Assembly (NCBI GenBank): GCA_028280415.1
Contig: JANQLV010000079.1
Coordinates: 1-64,000, forward strand
DNA from: Saprospiraceae bacterium
GTDB taxonomy: Bacteria; Bacteroidota; Bacteroidia; Chitinophagales; Saprospiraceae
Reading direction: 5' to 3'
DNA length: 64,000 nt
Part shown: positions 10,201 through 16,615 of the stretch, piece after piece
Layout: each line of letters starts with the position of its first letter
How positions within the stretch are numbered: the stretch's first letter is position 1
Notes under the pieces: model-generated
Databases searched by the model: none
What the model saw: only the letters and a program-made list of their open reading frames with translations
What the model was told of the DNA's origin: nothing
Program-made: the position numbers and the translations under genes

Positions 10201-11417
10201 CCTACGATGCGCTTGGAAATAAGCTGCAAAAAGTAGTAAACGGAGTAGTTAGACAAGAGTACGTTGATGGTATAGAATATAATGAAGGCAGTATTGAAGC
10301 TATCTACCATCAGGAAGGAAGAGCTACCTACGATGGTCCTAAATTAAATTATGAATATTTTTTAAAGGATCATTTGGGCAATACTAGAGTAGTATTTGCC
10401 GATTTAAATAAAGATGGTTATCTTCAACCTTTTAACGAAGGAGGCGGAAGTTTTCCTGTTAGTGTAGACTATACTGAAATCCTTCAGGAAAACCACTACT
10501 ATCCATTCGGAATGACGATGGATGGCCCCTGGCAAGAAACGGTTAATGAGCCCGAGAACAGGTATTTGTTTAATGGGATGGAGCATTGTGACGACTTAGA
10601 CTTAAATTGGGATATGGCATTTTTCCGTTCTTATGATCCTGCAATAGGTAGATGGATGCAAGTTGATCCAAAATATACTTACTCTCAATCTGTATACTCT
10701 GGCATGGGCAACAATCCGATTCTATATAGTGATATGCTAGGAGATACAGTAAAGTTTGCGGGAGCAGCAGAGCAAGCAGCGTACAATGACTACAAAAAAA
10801 TAGTAGATGGTAAAGTTGCTGCTTATGATAATAAAACCCAAAGAATAAAAGATAAAGGAGGTTTGTTTTCAAAATGGCGAGTTAATAGAAGAGAAAAGAA
10901 ACGTGATGGAAATGCTTATGTGCAAATTCAAGGAGAATTAAATGATTTAGAAAGTGCACCTGATATTTTTAGAATTAGAATGGGGGCTAATATTTCTAGT
11001 TCAAGTGGAGGAGGAAATATTTCATTCAATAATACCACCAATGAAATAGATATAAATATTGGAACCTCAGGTCCTTGGACGCAGAGGCAACGAATTGCTC
11101 ATGAGTTATTACATGGCTACCAATATTTAAACCAAGAATTAGATTTGAAGCGTGACGGTCATGCTGGAATATTCTATGATCAAACAGATGAATATGCAGC
11201 ATTTAGAAGACAGAACATGTTTAGTACTAATACTACGAATCAAGTTTCTGATGTTGTAGGTTTTGTTAGTTCTAGCATATCATATAGACATTTGTCTACG
11301 AAATCTTTAACCCTTAGTAATTATAAAAATGCTGCAGTTTATAAACGTGAAATTAGTGCTCAAAATGCAGCAGGTTATATACCAAGGTTTATGACTGGAG
11401 GATGGAGAAAATTTTAA
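4275..11417 (+). CDS. RHS/YD-repeat polymorphic toxin with an HExxH metallopeptidase-like tip
   Basis: This is a 2380-residue secreted RHS-family protein. Residues 1-25 are a signal peptide ending at SGQ. Residues 30-110 are the usual N-terminal block of Bacteroidota RHS proteins (SYHGGGVKVDEVSSWVGIDW). YD repeats run from about 1060 to 1465 and 1830-2000 (YDDLQRL, YDGFGRI, YDALGNK). They are interrupted at about 1480-1652 by a Cys-rich insertion. The RHS core signature follows at about 2028-2155 (DHLGNTRVVFAD, RSYDPAIGRWMQVDP, then NNPILYSDMLGD). After the core comes a variable tip of about 225 residues with H2276-ELLH-2280 and, about 25 residues on, DEYAAFRRQ, as expected for a zinc metallopeptidase with a Glu third ligand. 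RHS proteins form a hollow beta shell that holds and delivers the tip; here the tip is inferred to be a protease toxin. No T9SS tail is present, so how it leaves the cell is unclear. The next gene starts 5 bases after the stop and is the likely immunity gene. Confidence 0.93.
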   Translation: MKNIKRNSFLILFFSFFYFTFVSGQEEIDPASRILPPSPTASAIAKYQDLAVGLHTGTPSLSIPIHTLQGDGIDVPISISYHGGGVKVDEVSSWVGIDWSLLAGGIISRTVMGQPDEGPNGFRDIDGLPYPFQYTAEVLDLIYNVGSDFHAIPYDSQPDMFSFNFGEYSGKFVFDENGNIRTIPHQNIQISVPSNFLNDLFEVTTPDGMIYRFGGPGAVDRSGSQITWAEMPEASYQFQYIDFVATSWHLIEIHNPNTEETIYFNYTPHHINYEMAYSETHSTPIDIEFNESNDPHLHFCDNNSYNFSRSIVSKFEEGYHLSSITSSFGSVEFICAGNREDLIVHTGNGREVNRLNQVIVKGMQGNILKTFDFTQGFWTSTQNNISNNQPSRKRMYLKSITERGHDGTTLPPYEFSYLNGDKLPPRLSFNQDHWGYYNGPANSYSNYFTPYLEDLNVNYQLNLTGANREVNHDYSNFGTLSKIIYPTGAVKKVFYEGNSVPVCSDEPYWEKTSETILADWSNPHNSPPQPYSVETSIYLDIPQDVTVDYKVVMTSVYGAELSIVPTDAGNSHPGLFWGGYDTQAPITLEGIAIEELPAGNYKITARVENGPALPDYPYGESAFAKIIYLERHDDLVINQPIGGIRVSRLETNDNNENVSIKKIDYSQVEANCDNLSSGVTMGRPPLYFSKSRQIAYQSIPPVSCLELYECDSKVAKSSSYLQLNSNIGNVVNYEEVTEIYGENGENGKIHHLFLITPDKKPPIPDGYFHPDFGNEIEAILSTPWTDMSWKSGLLLEQKVYNSNDILLKKTKNTYHFDEHHKYNIKAANIAKIFDHPCENSYLYTTSSNGDIIPIFRAIEQYAIHYYDVLSQWFYLDSSTTTEYNEQGENPLISSNSYQYSPEHLNLIVATATAPGVSQTTNISYAHDVLSNYPLKNEMIARGMTGVPLITLVTGSITSGNKTEYKMVGNKILPEKIYQVEGSSGLNLIGTFSYIDNDHYPDSYQKEDYDYPEIYSWYPSGSPKEGLLQSKQYISWTWIFDYFEDSRLLQTSGNIDGTSISYTYDDLQRLKTQTVNGLLGTKSVTTNTYTIGGANQIATTTTFPDGTPTQKSIQSFDGLGRLISNSINGVTRESYVYDEFQRVAEKSILPSGTSSFEYEPSPLNRTIKETFSDGSFTEMHYDAEEGFYKQIFTDENVHISYTLVDGFGRTVRNVDPLGGITNYEFDNFGNISIVTTPLGRVYSYNYDSNNRLKDKTIPGEGEYSYTYYDNDLMRTQRRPNGHIEYLYYDDYDRLETVSLDGETSSANDIIQNFYDFNNGDQFSAYFGKMSSQNVRVLGTDDWLVTEYAYDGFGRIINESADNYIGGSNISNFSYNNADNLTSNSLLHSTTYGDDVIVKTVNEYDNRLRLNLTRHQVNDNPMFKLSQLYYNDGDQIIKKLLFGEDENNSLLQNIKYGYNSRGWLTNINQISEGFDDENIPECVLTPTCDKCDYTAYVTFDRGRQIIGIYANGGELVDLPAYPYALYEMAQMEIDLENWLNQNGILHSGVNITIEGGAYITISQSAIPFNTVVLSDKTVIAFDETNCTGPSTTSSEICDLCNRNGYNCNDCPYWNLQDECTTCQELGIINCTNCAFDNAPCTRCTNLGYSDCSTCPLSLDAIKPIKVTIDYNYAELSSGTKASLIKVNEKSKYFDHNQAFKIVEKQSTQIVGTDSISNHTPTHTMEIDMYNYWINANTSLAVLDSLEVLLIAELNTAGITSAQVQNDFVDAVEQSLSLSWKNTTSITPEPEYDINNPDLFAMEISYGTGDDYTESPGQFNGNISGLTWKVAGKAVQNYSFWYDPLDRLNQGLYKDVQTGLASLDNKYGVEMDYDLEGNIKWLTRRGVTEICEEGLNLFSYDYDQIDNLVYTYNTENRLGNITENSNQAFGYKGAGGDFEYDAAGNLKVDQNKKMTIVYNYLNLPLIITFMETGSTIRFTYDALGNKLQKVVNGVVRQEYVDGIEYNEGSIEAIYHQEGRATYDGPKLNYEYFLKDHLGNTRVVFADLNKDGYLQPFNEGGGSFPVSVDYTEILQENHYYPFGMTMDGPWQETVNEPENRYLFNGMEHCDDLDLNWDMAFFRSYDPAIGRWMQVDPKYTYSQSVYSGMGNNPILYSDMLGDTVKFAGAAEQAAYNDYKKIVDGKVAAYDNKTQRIKDKGGLFSKWRVNRREKKRDGNAYVQIQGELNDLESAPDIFRIRMGANISSSSGGGNISFNNTTNEIDINIGTSGPWTQRQRIAHELLHGYQYLNQELDLKRDGHAGIFYDQTDEYAAFRRQNMFSTNTTNQVSDVVGFVSSSISYRHLSTKSLTLSNYKNAAVYKREISAQNAAGYIPRFMTGGWRKF
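8712..9230 (+). other. Cys-rich CxxC insertion within the RHS shell
   Basis: Codons for residues about 1480-1652 of the RHS protein hold about 20 cysteines, in repeats such as CTTCQELGIINC and CTRCTNLGYSDC. The pattern CxxCxxxGxxxC recalls the zinc-binding repeats of DnaJ. It sits between two YD-repeat blocks, where the shell normally runs unbroken. It could bind zinc or form disulphides once exported. Confidence 0.7.
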
Positions 11418-11422
11418 CAAAT

Positions 11423-11989
11423 ATGAAAATAAAAATTATTCTATACTCTCTTCTCTTTTTGTTTTCTTGTACGAAGAAACTAGAAGTCTGTTATGTAGGT
11501 CTAGATTCAAATAAAGGTAAAGAGTTATTATTAGAACCAGAAAATGGCAAGTTTGAATATTACATAAATACTTCAATGCTAACTGATACTATTAGAGGAA
11601 ATTTTAAAGTAAAGAGAAATAAACTAGAATTAGTTCCATATAATAATTCAATTGAATTAAAAAATAAAAGTGATGAATTTATAACTATCCATGTTATGGA
11701 TCTAATAAATCAGTCACCAATTTCTGGAGCTTTAGTTCGAATCAATGGAGTTGAACATGTTACTGACTCTAGAGGGTATATCAATACAGTTTTAAATGCA
11801 AGAATTAATCATACCATTGAAATTTATTTTACCGGTTATTCTTTTTTTAAGAAAGAATTATCTGGAGGAGAGTGGGTTGTAAGAATGGCTCAAGAATTTA
11901 GGTATAATGAAGATCTCTTACAATGGAAAATAAAAAAAGGAAAGCTCAGATCTAGTAAATACTTTACTCTGAAAAGTTGTATCGATTGA
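11423..11989 (+). CDS. lipoprotein, candidate immunity protein for the RHS tip
   Basis: The ATG at 11423 gives a clean lipoprotein signal (MKIKIILYSLLFLFSC, Cys at residue 16). An in-frame ATG at 11402 overlaps the RHS stop and would add 7 residues before the signal. The middle (ITIHVMDLINQSPISGALVRI through TDSRGYINT) looks like a carboxypeptidase-regulatory (prealbumin-like) beta domain; the rest is basic and of unknown fold. Its place, 5 bases after the RHS stop, is that of an immunity gene in polymorphic toxin loci. A membrane-anchored periplasmic protein would suit a protease toxin that acts in the envelope. The role is inferred from position; no known immunity family was recognised. Confidence 0.75.
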   Translation: MKIKIILYSLLFLFSCTKKLEVCYVGLDSNKGKELLLEPENGKFEYYINTSMLTDTIRGNFKVKRNKLELVPYNNSIELKNKSDEFITIHVMDLINQSPISGALVRINGVEHVTDSRGYINTVLNARINHTIEIYFTGYSFFKKELSGGEWVVRMAQEFRYNEDLLQWKIKKGKLRSSKYFTLKSCID

Positions 11990-12014
11990 AATCTTCCGAG
12001 CCTCTGTTGACGAA

Positions 12015-12071
12015 AGTCTTCCAACTGACCGCTGGATTTAATCTCTGATTGAATCTAAATACGCTACAAAG
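12015..12071 (+). repeat. cassette-end element, copy A
   Basis: It lies 26 bases after the lipoprotein stop and shares ordered blocks with copy B at 14178-14239: AGTCTTCC followed by AACTGA, then TCTCTGA-TGAA, then a 13-base identity ATACGCTACAAAG. Both copies are followed within 30 bases by an intrinsic terminator. It is probably non-coding. Confidence 0.6.
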
Positions 12072-12087
12072 TAAAAAGAGAAACGAG

Positions 12088-12120
12088 CGCCTTGCAGGAA
12101 TGCAGGGCGTTTGTGATTTT
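12088..12120 (+). terminator. intrinsic terminator of the first toxin cassette
   Basis: A 9-bp stem (CGCCTTGCA with TGCAGGGCG, one G-T pair) closed by a GGAA loop is followed by TTTGTGATTTT. Confidence 0.75.
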
Positions 12121-12340
12121 AGGATGAGTAAACTTTACTAGCCTTAAAATCTCTGACAGTCATATCAATAAAAAAGTAAAGTTTATCCTTGAGGTCTTGA
12201 GGAAGTTTTTCCACCTCTTTCAGTCGCTTAAGTGTATGTGTATCAAGCTGCTCATACTCACCATTTTTGATTAAATAGTCGATCGTTACACCAAGCGCAT
12301 CAGCCAGTTTAGAAGCTACTTCGATAGAACATTTAAATTT
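12119..12340 (-). pseudogene. truncated XRE-family helix-turn-helix regulator (C-terminal part only)
   Basis: The minus strand encodes a typical second half of a Cro/C1-type regulator: SIEVASKLADALGVTIDYLI, then GEYEQLDTHTLKRLKEVEKL and a C-terminal helix, ending in TAA at 12119-12121. The first helix-turn-helix half and the start codon are missing. Where they should begin (about 12332-12341), the sequence changes into a copy of the RHS core. The break is therefore a recombination junction, and the gene is a remnant that cannot make a complete DNA-binding domain. Confidence 0.75.
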
Positions 12341-12432
12341 ATTTAAATAAAGATGGTTATCTTCAACCTTTTAACGAGGGAGGCGGAAGTTTTCCTGTTA
12401 GTGTAGACTATACTGAAATCCTTCAGGAAAAC
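12341..12432 (+). repeat. duplicated fragment of the RHS core (first part)
   Basis: These 92 bases match 10402-10493 within the RHS gene with a single difference (GAGGG for GAAGG). The match ends where a 78-bp foreign segment begins and resumes at 12511. The copy is out of frame with the following orphan tip. Confidence 0.9.
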
Positions 12433-12510
12433 TGGCTTCCCGGCCGCAATACGGTTCCTTCTCTCCAATGTCCACAGGACATCGCCCCTAAAGGGAACGT
12501 TCAGTCATCT
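12433..12510. mobile_element. 78-bp GC-rich segment with hairpins inside the duplicated core
   Basis: This segment stands in place of 11 bases of RHS core (10494-10504). It is clearly more GC-rich than its flanks. It contains ATGTCC-ACA-GGACAT, and around that GTTCC-TT facing AAGGGAAC, so it can fold into a two-tier hairpin. It could be a REP-like or miniature element; no transposase lies nearby and no target duplication is certain. Confidence 0.4.
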
Positions 12511-12517
12511 ATTCGGA

Positions 12518-13327
12518 ATGACGATGGATGGCCCCTGGCAAGAAACGGTTAATGAGCCCGAGAACAGGTATTTGTATAACGGCAAGGAGTTAAACAGTGA
12601 CTTCGGATTGGATTGGTTGGATTATGGAGCGAGGTGGTATGATCCTGCAATAGCACGTTGGAATGCGGTTGATCCATTAGTGGAATCAATGGCAAGTTGG
12701 TCACCTTATAACTATACTTTTAATAATCCACTTCGTTTTATTGACCCGGATGGTAGAGCACCCCAAGATGATCCGATAATTAAAAACGGAAGACTTGTTG
12801 GCTATACTGTAGAAGCAGGTCAAGGACCGACCCAAATTGCTCAGGATTTGAATGAAAATTATTCTCAATACTTGAAAGGTGGTGAAATAAATTGGTTTTC
12901 TATTGTTTTGGACAACCGTGAGGCTTTTAAAAGTGTAGAAAATGGAGTAGGATTACTGCATGATATTAATAATCAAGATTATTATGAATTGAACGTTAAT
13001 CCTAGTGATGAGTTAGTAATCAACGATGGGCACCAGGGTGATATTAATGCTAGAAATGATGCTATTGCAAATTTAGAACAAGATCTTACTAAGGAAAATA
13101 CTGAAATTCAAGCAGCGGATAGAAGAGTAGAAATATTAGATATTCCTGAAGTATTAAACGACCCCGTAGATCGTCTAGAAGGAGGAGCTCATGGCCAAGA
13201 TAGAGGCAGGGAACAATTTCAAAAATCGATAAGAATTCATCAAAATGAGATGAAAAAAAGGGCACGTTCAATACAGAAAACAATTGATAGTTTAAAAAAT
13301 GAAAATGATAAAGTTGGTGGGGGTTAA
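12518..13327 (+). CDS. orphan RHS tip: end of core plus LysM-like C-terminal domain, 269 aa
   Basis: The first about 20 residues ([19 protein letters not shown]) are identical to the RHS giant; bases 12511-12575 match 10505-10569 exactly. The rest of a core end follows ([13 protein letters not shown], then [11 protein letters not shown], the usual border of core and tip). After it, residues about 95-170 ([20 protein letters not shown] ... [14 protein letters not shown]) look like a degenerate LysM module. A charged helical or coiled-coil end comes last. There is no signal peptide or complete core, so the piece is a displaced tip. It could be silent stock for recombination onto the intact RHS gene. 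A CPBP protease gene follows by 12 bases as the likely immunity partner. It may not be translated at all as it stands. Confidence 0.8.
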   Translation: MTMDGPWQETVNEPENRYLYNGKELNSDFGLDWLDYGARWYDPAIARWNAVDPLVESMASWSPYNYTFNNPLRFIDPDGRAPQDDPIIKNGRLVGYTVEAGQGPTQIAQDLNENYSQYLKGGEINWFSIVLDNREAFKSVENGVGLLHDINNQDYYELNVNPSDELVINDGHQGDINARNDAIANLEQDLTKENTEIQAADRRVEILDIPEVLNDPVDRLEGGAHGQDRGREQFQKSIRIHQNEMKKRARSIQKTIDSLKNENDKVGGG

Positions 13328-13339
13328 ATTTTATTACAA

Positions 13340-14158
13340 TTGAGAAATATTTTTTTATCAATAATTGTTACTTGCTTATATCACTTTGCCCTAGTATATC
13401 TAAGCATTATTGGGTATGAGTTAATAGGTATGATAGTATTGGACTATAATCCAAATTTTTTAGGAGGTATTGATACTATAGTTTATCTTTTTATAGGTCT
13501 TTTCATTGCAGTATTATTTAGGTTTGCCTTCAAAGGTGAGCCTTTATTTGAAAGGGTGAAAATCTGGATATTCGTTAAATTGTTTGTAGTTGTCTTACTT
13601 TTTAGGGTTATGATAGATCCGATTATTTGGAGTGAACATATTTTCAAAGATTTGGTTGTTCCCCAATCTAACAATCAATTAAACATTTATGAGAATTTAT
13701 TCAGATTATTAAACTTTGTTATCCTAGTTCCTCTATTAGAAGAATTAGTATTTCGTTTTTTCATAATGGGAAAAATACTGATGAAAAATAATTGGAATGA
13801 ATGGATAATTATAACTCTTTCTAGTTTATTTTTTTCATTGATACACATCAATATAGAAAGAATAAATTATAATGTTTTGATATTAATGTTTTTGCTTGGT
13901 GTACTGTTAAGTCTTACTTATATCAAGTATGGTTTTATTTACTGTGTTTTTGTACATGTTATTTATAACCTAATAACTTGGTTTATTCGATTAAAAAAGG
14001 GAGATTACTATCTTATAATTTCAAAACTAGATTTTGATTTTAGATATTGGATAATTGTGACTACGGGTTTGTTATTTTTTCTATTGTTCAACTTTAAATT
14101 TATGAACAGAGTGAGGAAAACTCCCCCGTTGACAGAAGTCTTCAAAAATGACCACTAG
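13340..14158 (+). CDS. CPBP family intramembrane glutamic protease, candidate immunity protein
   Basis: The 272-residue product has about seven to eight hydrophobic membrane spans. The diagnostic EELVFRFF motif (Glu-Glu-x3-Arg, about residues 133-138) and a later SLIHINIERINYN segment supply the catalytic Glu, Arg, His and Asn of the CPBP (Abi/Rce1-like) family. The start is TTG at 13340, because the first membrane helix begins there. Some CPBP proteins protect cells from bacteriocins, and this gene follows an orphan toxin tip by 12 bases. An immunity role is therefore plausible, though general membrane proteolysis cannot be excluded. Transcription ends at the hairpin at 14255. Confidence 0.85.
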   Translation: MRNIFLSIIVTCLYHFALVYLSIIGYELIGMIVLDYNPNFLGGIDTIVYLFIGLFIAVLFRFAFKGEPLFERVKIWIFVKLFVVVLLFRVMIDPIIWSEHIFKDLVVPQSNNQLNIYENLFRLLNFVILVPLLEELVFRFFIMGKILMKNNWNEWIIITLSSLFFSLIHINIERINYNVLILMFLLGVLLSLTYIKYGFIYCVFVHVIYNLITWFIRLKKGDYYLIISKLDFDFRYWIIVTTGLLFFLLFNFKFMNRVRKTPPLTEVFKNDH

Positions 14159-14177
14159 TTTGCGTCCTATTATCGAG

Positions 14178-14239
14178 AGTCTTCCCAACTGATTCATTGG
14201 TCAAGGGTCTCTGACTGAAATTGAAGATACGCTACAAAG
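14178..14239 (+). repeat. cassette-end element, copy B
   Basis: It is the counterpart of 12015-12071 with the same ordered blocks (AGTCTTCCC, AACTGA, TCTCTGACTGAA, ATACGCTACAAAG). It begins 20 bases after the CPBP stop. A second GTTGAC-GAAGTCTTC-like stretch lies in the last codons of the CPBP gene (14129-14144), so the element may be partly doubled here. Confidence 0.6.
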
Positions 14240-14254
14240 AATTAAAAGTACAAG

Positions 14255-14281
14255 AGCCTCGCCAATTTGGGCGGGGCTTTT
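14255..14281 (+). terminator. intrinsic terminator of the orphan tip cassette
   Basis: A 9-bp stem (AGCCTCGCC with GGCGGGGCT, one G-T pair) with loop AATTTG is followed by TTTT. Confidence 0.75.
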
Positions 14282-14401
14282 ACATTATAACTTTGTAATT
14301 AGGCCTATTTGACAAAAGTATCCATCAGAGTAAAGACTTGATTCGCTATTTTTTTTCCAACAGCAAATTAGTAACCCTACCCCAGCAATCTGAAAACTTC
14401 C

Positions 14402-14771
14402 AATTCAACTATAAACCAAGATGCTAAGGATGATGGTAATCAAGATGGTACAATACTAACAGGTGGTAATCCAGAAAATACGGTACGAAACGAAGAAGGG
14501 GTTGAGACCTTAGAATCAGCATTAAAACAAAAAGAAGTATCCGGATATGATGAAGGATATAAGATTAGTACTACACAAGAAGATCAAGATACTAAAGCAA
14601 TTGATATTGTTATTGCGGATTCAGAGTCCACCAACCATGTTGTTGCTAAGCAATTGTACAGATACATGTTCTAAAGCTCTGGAATCTGCAGGCAAGAATA
14701 GCAGTTCTACTATTAACGAAAGCATTTTACAAGTAAAAACCGATGCTGCCGTTTTTCTACAGAATCTATAA
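14402..14771 (+). pseudogene. frameshifted coding remnant, possible third RHS tip
   Basis: One frame reads as a hydrophilic protein end without a start codon (DGTILTGGNPENTV, then DTKAIDIVIADSESTNHVVA) and stops at 14672. The next frame continues with CTDTCSKALESAGKNSSSTI and ends at TAA 14769. A single-base slip near 14655 would join them. It has no core motif, so calling it an RHS tip rests on its place right after two tip cassettes. The sequence before it (14282-14401) holds nothing recognisable. Confidence 0.5.
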
Positions 14772-14785
14772 AAAACTATCTTCCT

Positions 14786-16588
14786 CTAGCCATTCTCTTT
14801 TAAAAAAGAATCATAAATCACCTGATGAATATCCGGACGTATATTGAGTTGATAGATTTTTCGATTGTCTCTGCTGGGGTATACCCGATTGGAAAAAAAG
14901 ATGTAAATAAGCTGATGTTCGGGATCCACCCAGGTGAACGTTCCGGTATAGCCGGAGTGCCCGTAAGAGGCCGGACCGGCATCTTTTGCTACGGAACTCT
15001 TTTGCGGATCGTATTCAATCAGCGGTTTATCAAAGCCAAGCCCCCGATGATTACCCGCCTCACAATACTGGCACCGGGTAAATTCGCGGACCGATTCAGC
15101 TGCAATGATTTGCTCCCCTCCATAAGTTCCCTCGTTGAGATAGAGCTGCATGAGTTTAGCCAGATCGAGTGCCGTACCAAAAAGCCCGGCATTAGCCGAT
15201 ACCCCTCCCATCATGATGGCGCCTTCATCGTGTACCGTACCGTGGATTTGCTCCATGCGAAAAAAAGTATCGTTTTCCGTAGGAACAATTCGCTCCAGAG
15301 GAAAATGCTGGTAGGGATTATACGTAATGGTACTCGCTCCGATTTTGTGGTAAAATGCTTTTTTTAGATGAGCTTCAAAATCTTTGCCTGCCATCCGGGT
15401 CACAATTTCCGGCCAGAGATAGAAAGATAAGCCCGAGTATTTATATTCTGCTTTTTCGTTTAATGGAGATTTTTTAATGGCTCTGTAAATTTTCTTTTTA
15501 TAATTTTTATGTAAAAAAAGTTGATCGGTAATGCGGATCGGAAAACGACGTGATTTTTTCCTTTTAAAAGTTTTCCATTTGTATTTGCCATTTTTTTTGA
15601 TGGTAGTTCGCCAGTAAGGAATCCAGGGTTTCAAACGGGCCTGATGTGCTAAAATGGAGCGAAGGGATAGTTCCGCTTTATTTGATCTATCAAATTTTGG
15701 AAAATACTTTTTGAACGGAGCATCGAGATCAAATTTTCCTGCTCCATGTAACTGCATCAAAGCGGGCAGAGCCGAAGTGATTTTAGTCACCGAAGCAAAA
15801 TCATAGATATTATCTCGAGTAACCTTTCGCCCTTGCTCGAAAGTATGAAATCCCCAGGTTTGATGATACACCACTTTAGCATCTTTAACAACCAAAACCT
15901 GACAGCCAGGAAAAGCTGCAGAATCAATCGCCATTTGAGCAATGCGATCAATCCCCTTTTCCAAAATCGCACGATCTATTCCAACGTACTCGGGCGGAGC
16001 AAAAGACAAACGAATACTATCCCCGGTTTGAAATCCCGCCCCTTTTTTATAGGTCTCATTCAAATCATTTTCGAGCCGGACTTCTGTACTTATTCCTCCA
16101 AAAAGTAGCTGGGCCGCCAAAGATTGTTGTAACTTTCCGGTATTATTTGTATAGATTAAATGGCTACAATTTGAAAAGTTCAGGGGATGTGCCCGGAAGC
16201 TATTTTCAGAACCAGAGACTAGCGTTATCGCTTCAGAAGTTTTGATCACAGATTCTATTTCCTCACGCAGCTTTTCCGGAATTTCGATAAAAGAAAGGTC
16301 AATAAAAATCAGCTTCGGACGATTATTTGAAGAGACAGCATACCAGTCCAGTTTTTTGACCGGGTAGTACAGATTTATCTGTTCGTGAAAGGCAGCATCG
16401 TCTCCAAAGGCATAATAGTTTAGCTCCTGAGCATCAGTATTGGATAAGGGAATTTTGACCGCTTCATTTTTTAATAAAAAAACGGATTGCCGAGCTTGCT
16501 GATATTCCTCCAGACTTATCGAATAGTCAAATTGAGCATTGATCTGAATGCTTTGGAAAAAGAGTAATGCAAAAAGTATATATTTCAT
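14786..16588 (-). CDS. serine hydrolase (class C beta-lactamase family) with GH3-C-like N-terminus
   Basis: The 600-residue product has a signal peptide ending at NAQ. Residues about 30-190 resemble the C-terminal alpha/beta domain of family 3 glycoside hydrolases (SVFLLKNEAVKIPL, PKLIFIDLSF). Residues about 205-595 are a penicillin-binding-protein/beta-lactamase fold: S266-VTK-269 is the SxxK nucleophile motif, YSGLS fills the Tyr position, and HSGYTGTF replaces the KTG box. In Bacteroidota, full GH3 plus serine hydrolase fusions occur; here the GH3 catalytic barrel is missing, leaving a remnant. The likely role is hydrolysis of a cell-wall-derived or other ester or amide in the periplasm. 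A DacB-type gene is divergent 27 bases away, which fits a wall-recycling theme. Confidence 0.85.
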   Translation of the reverse strand: MKYILFALLFFQSIQINAQFDYSISLEEYQQARQSVFLLKNEAVKIPLSNTDAQELNYYAFGDDAAFHEQINLYYPVKKLDWYAVSSNNRPKLIFIDLSFIEIPEKLREEIESVIKTSEAITLVSGSENSFRAHPLNFSNCSHLIYTNNTGKLQQSLAAQLLFGGISTEVRLENDLNETYKKGAGFQTGDSIRLSFAPPEYVGIDRAILEKGIDRIAQMAIDSAAFPGCQVLVVKDAKVVYHQTWGFHTFEQGRKVTRDNIYDFASVTKITSALPALMQLHGAGKFDLDAPFKKYFPKFDRSNKAELSLRSILAHQARLKPWIPYWRTTIKKNGKYKWKTFKRKKSRRFPIRITDQLFLHKNYKKKIYRAIKKSPLNEKAEYKYSGLSFYLWPEIVTRMAGKDFEAHLKKAFYHKIGASTITYNPYQHFPLERIVPTENDTFFRMEQIHGTVHDEGAIMMGGVSANAGLFGTALDLAKLMQLYLNEGTYGGEQIIAAESVREFTRCQYCEAGNHRGLGFDKPLIEYDPQKSSVAKDAGPASYGHSGYTGTFTWVDPEHQLIYIFFSNRVYPSRDNRKIYQLNIRPDIHQVIYDSFLKENG

Positions 16589-16615
16589 TTTATAAAAATC
16601 TAAACAGCAAACACA

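Noticed and set aside
12089-12109. Possible CRISPR-like or attachment repeat at the hairpin
   Set aside because: It occurs once, with a GNRA-type loop and a T-rich tail, as an ordinary terminator.
15787-15972. Short open frames on both strands inside the serine hydrolase gene
   Set aside because: They lie wholly within a gene with clear catalytic motifs and have no start signals or protein-like character.
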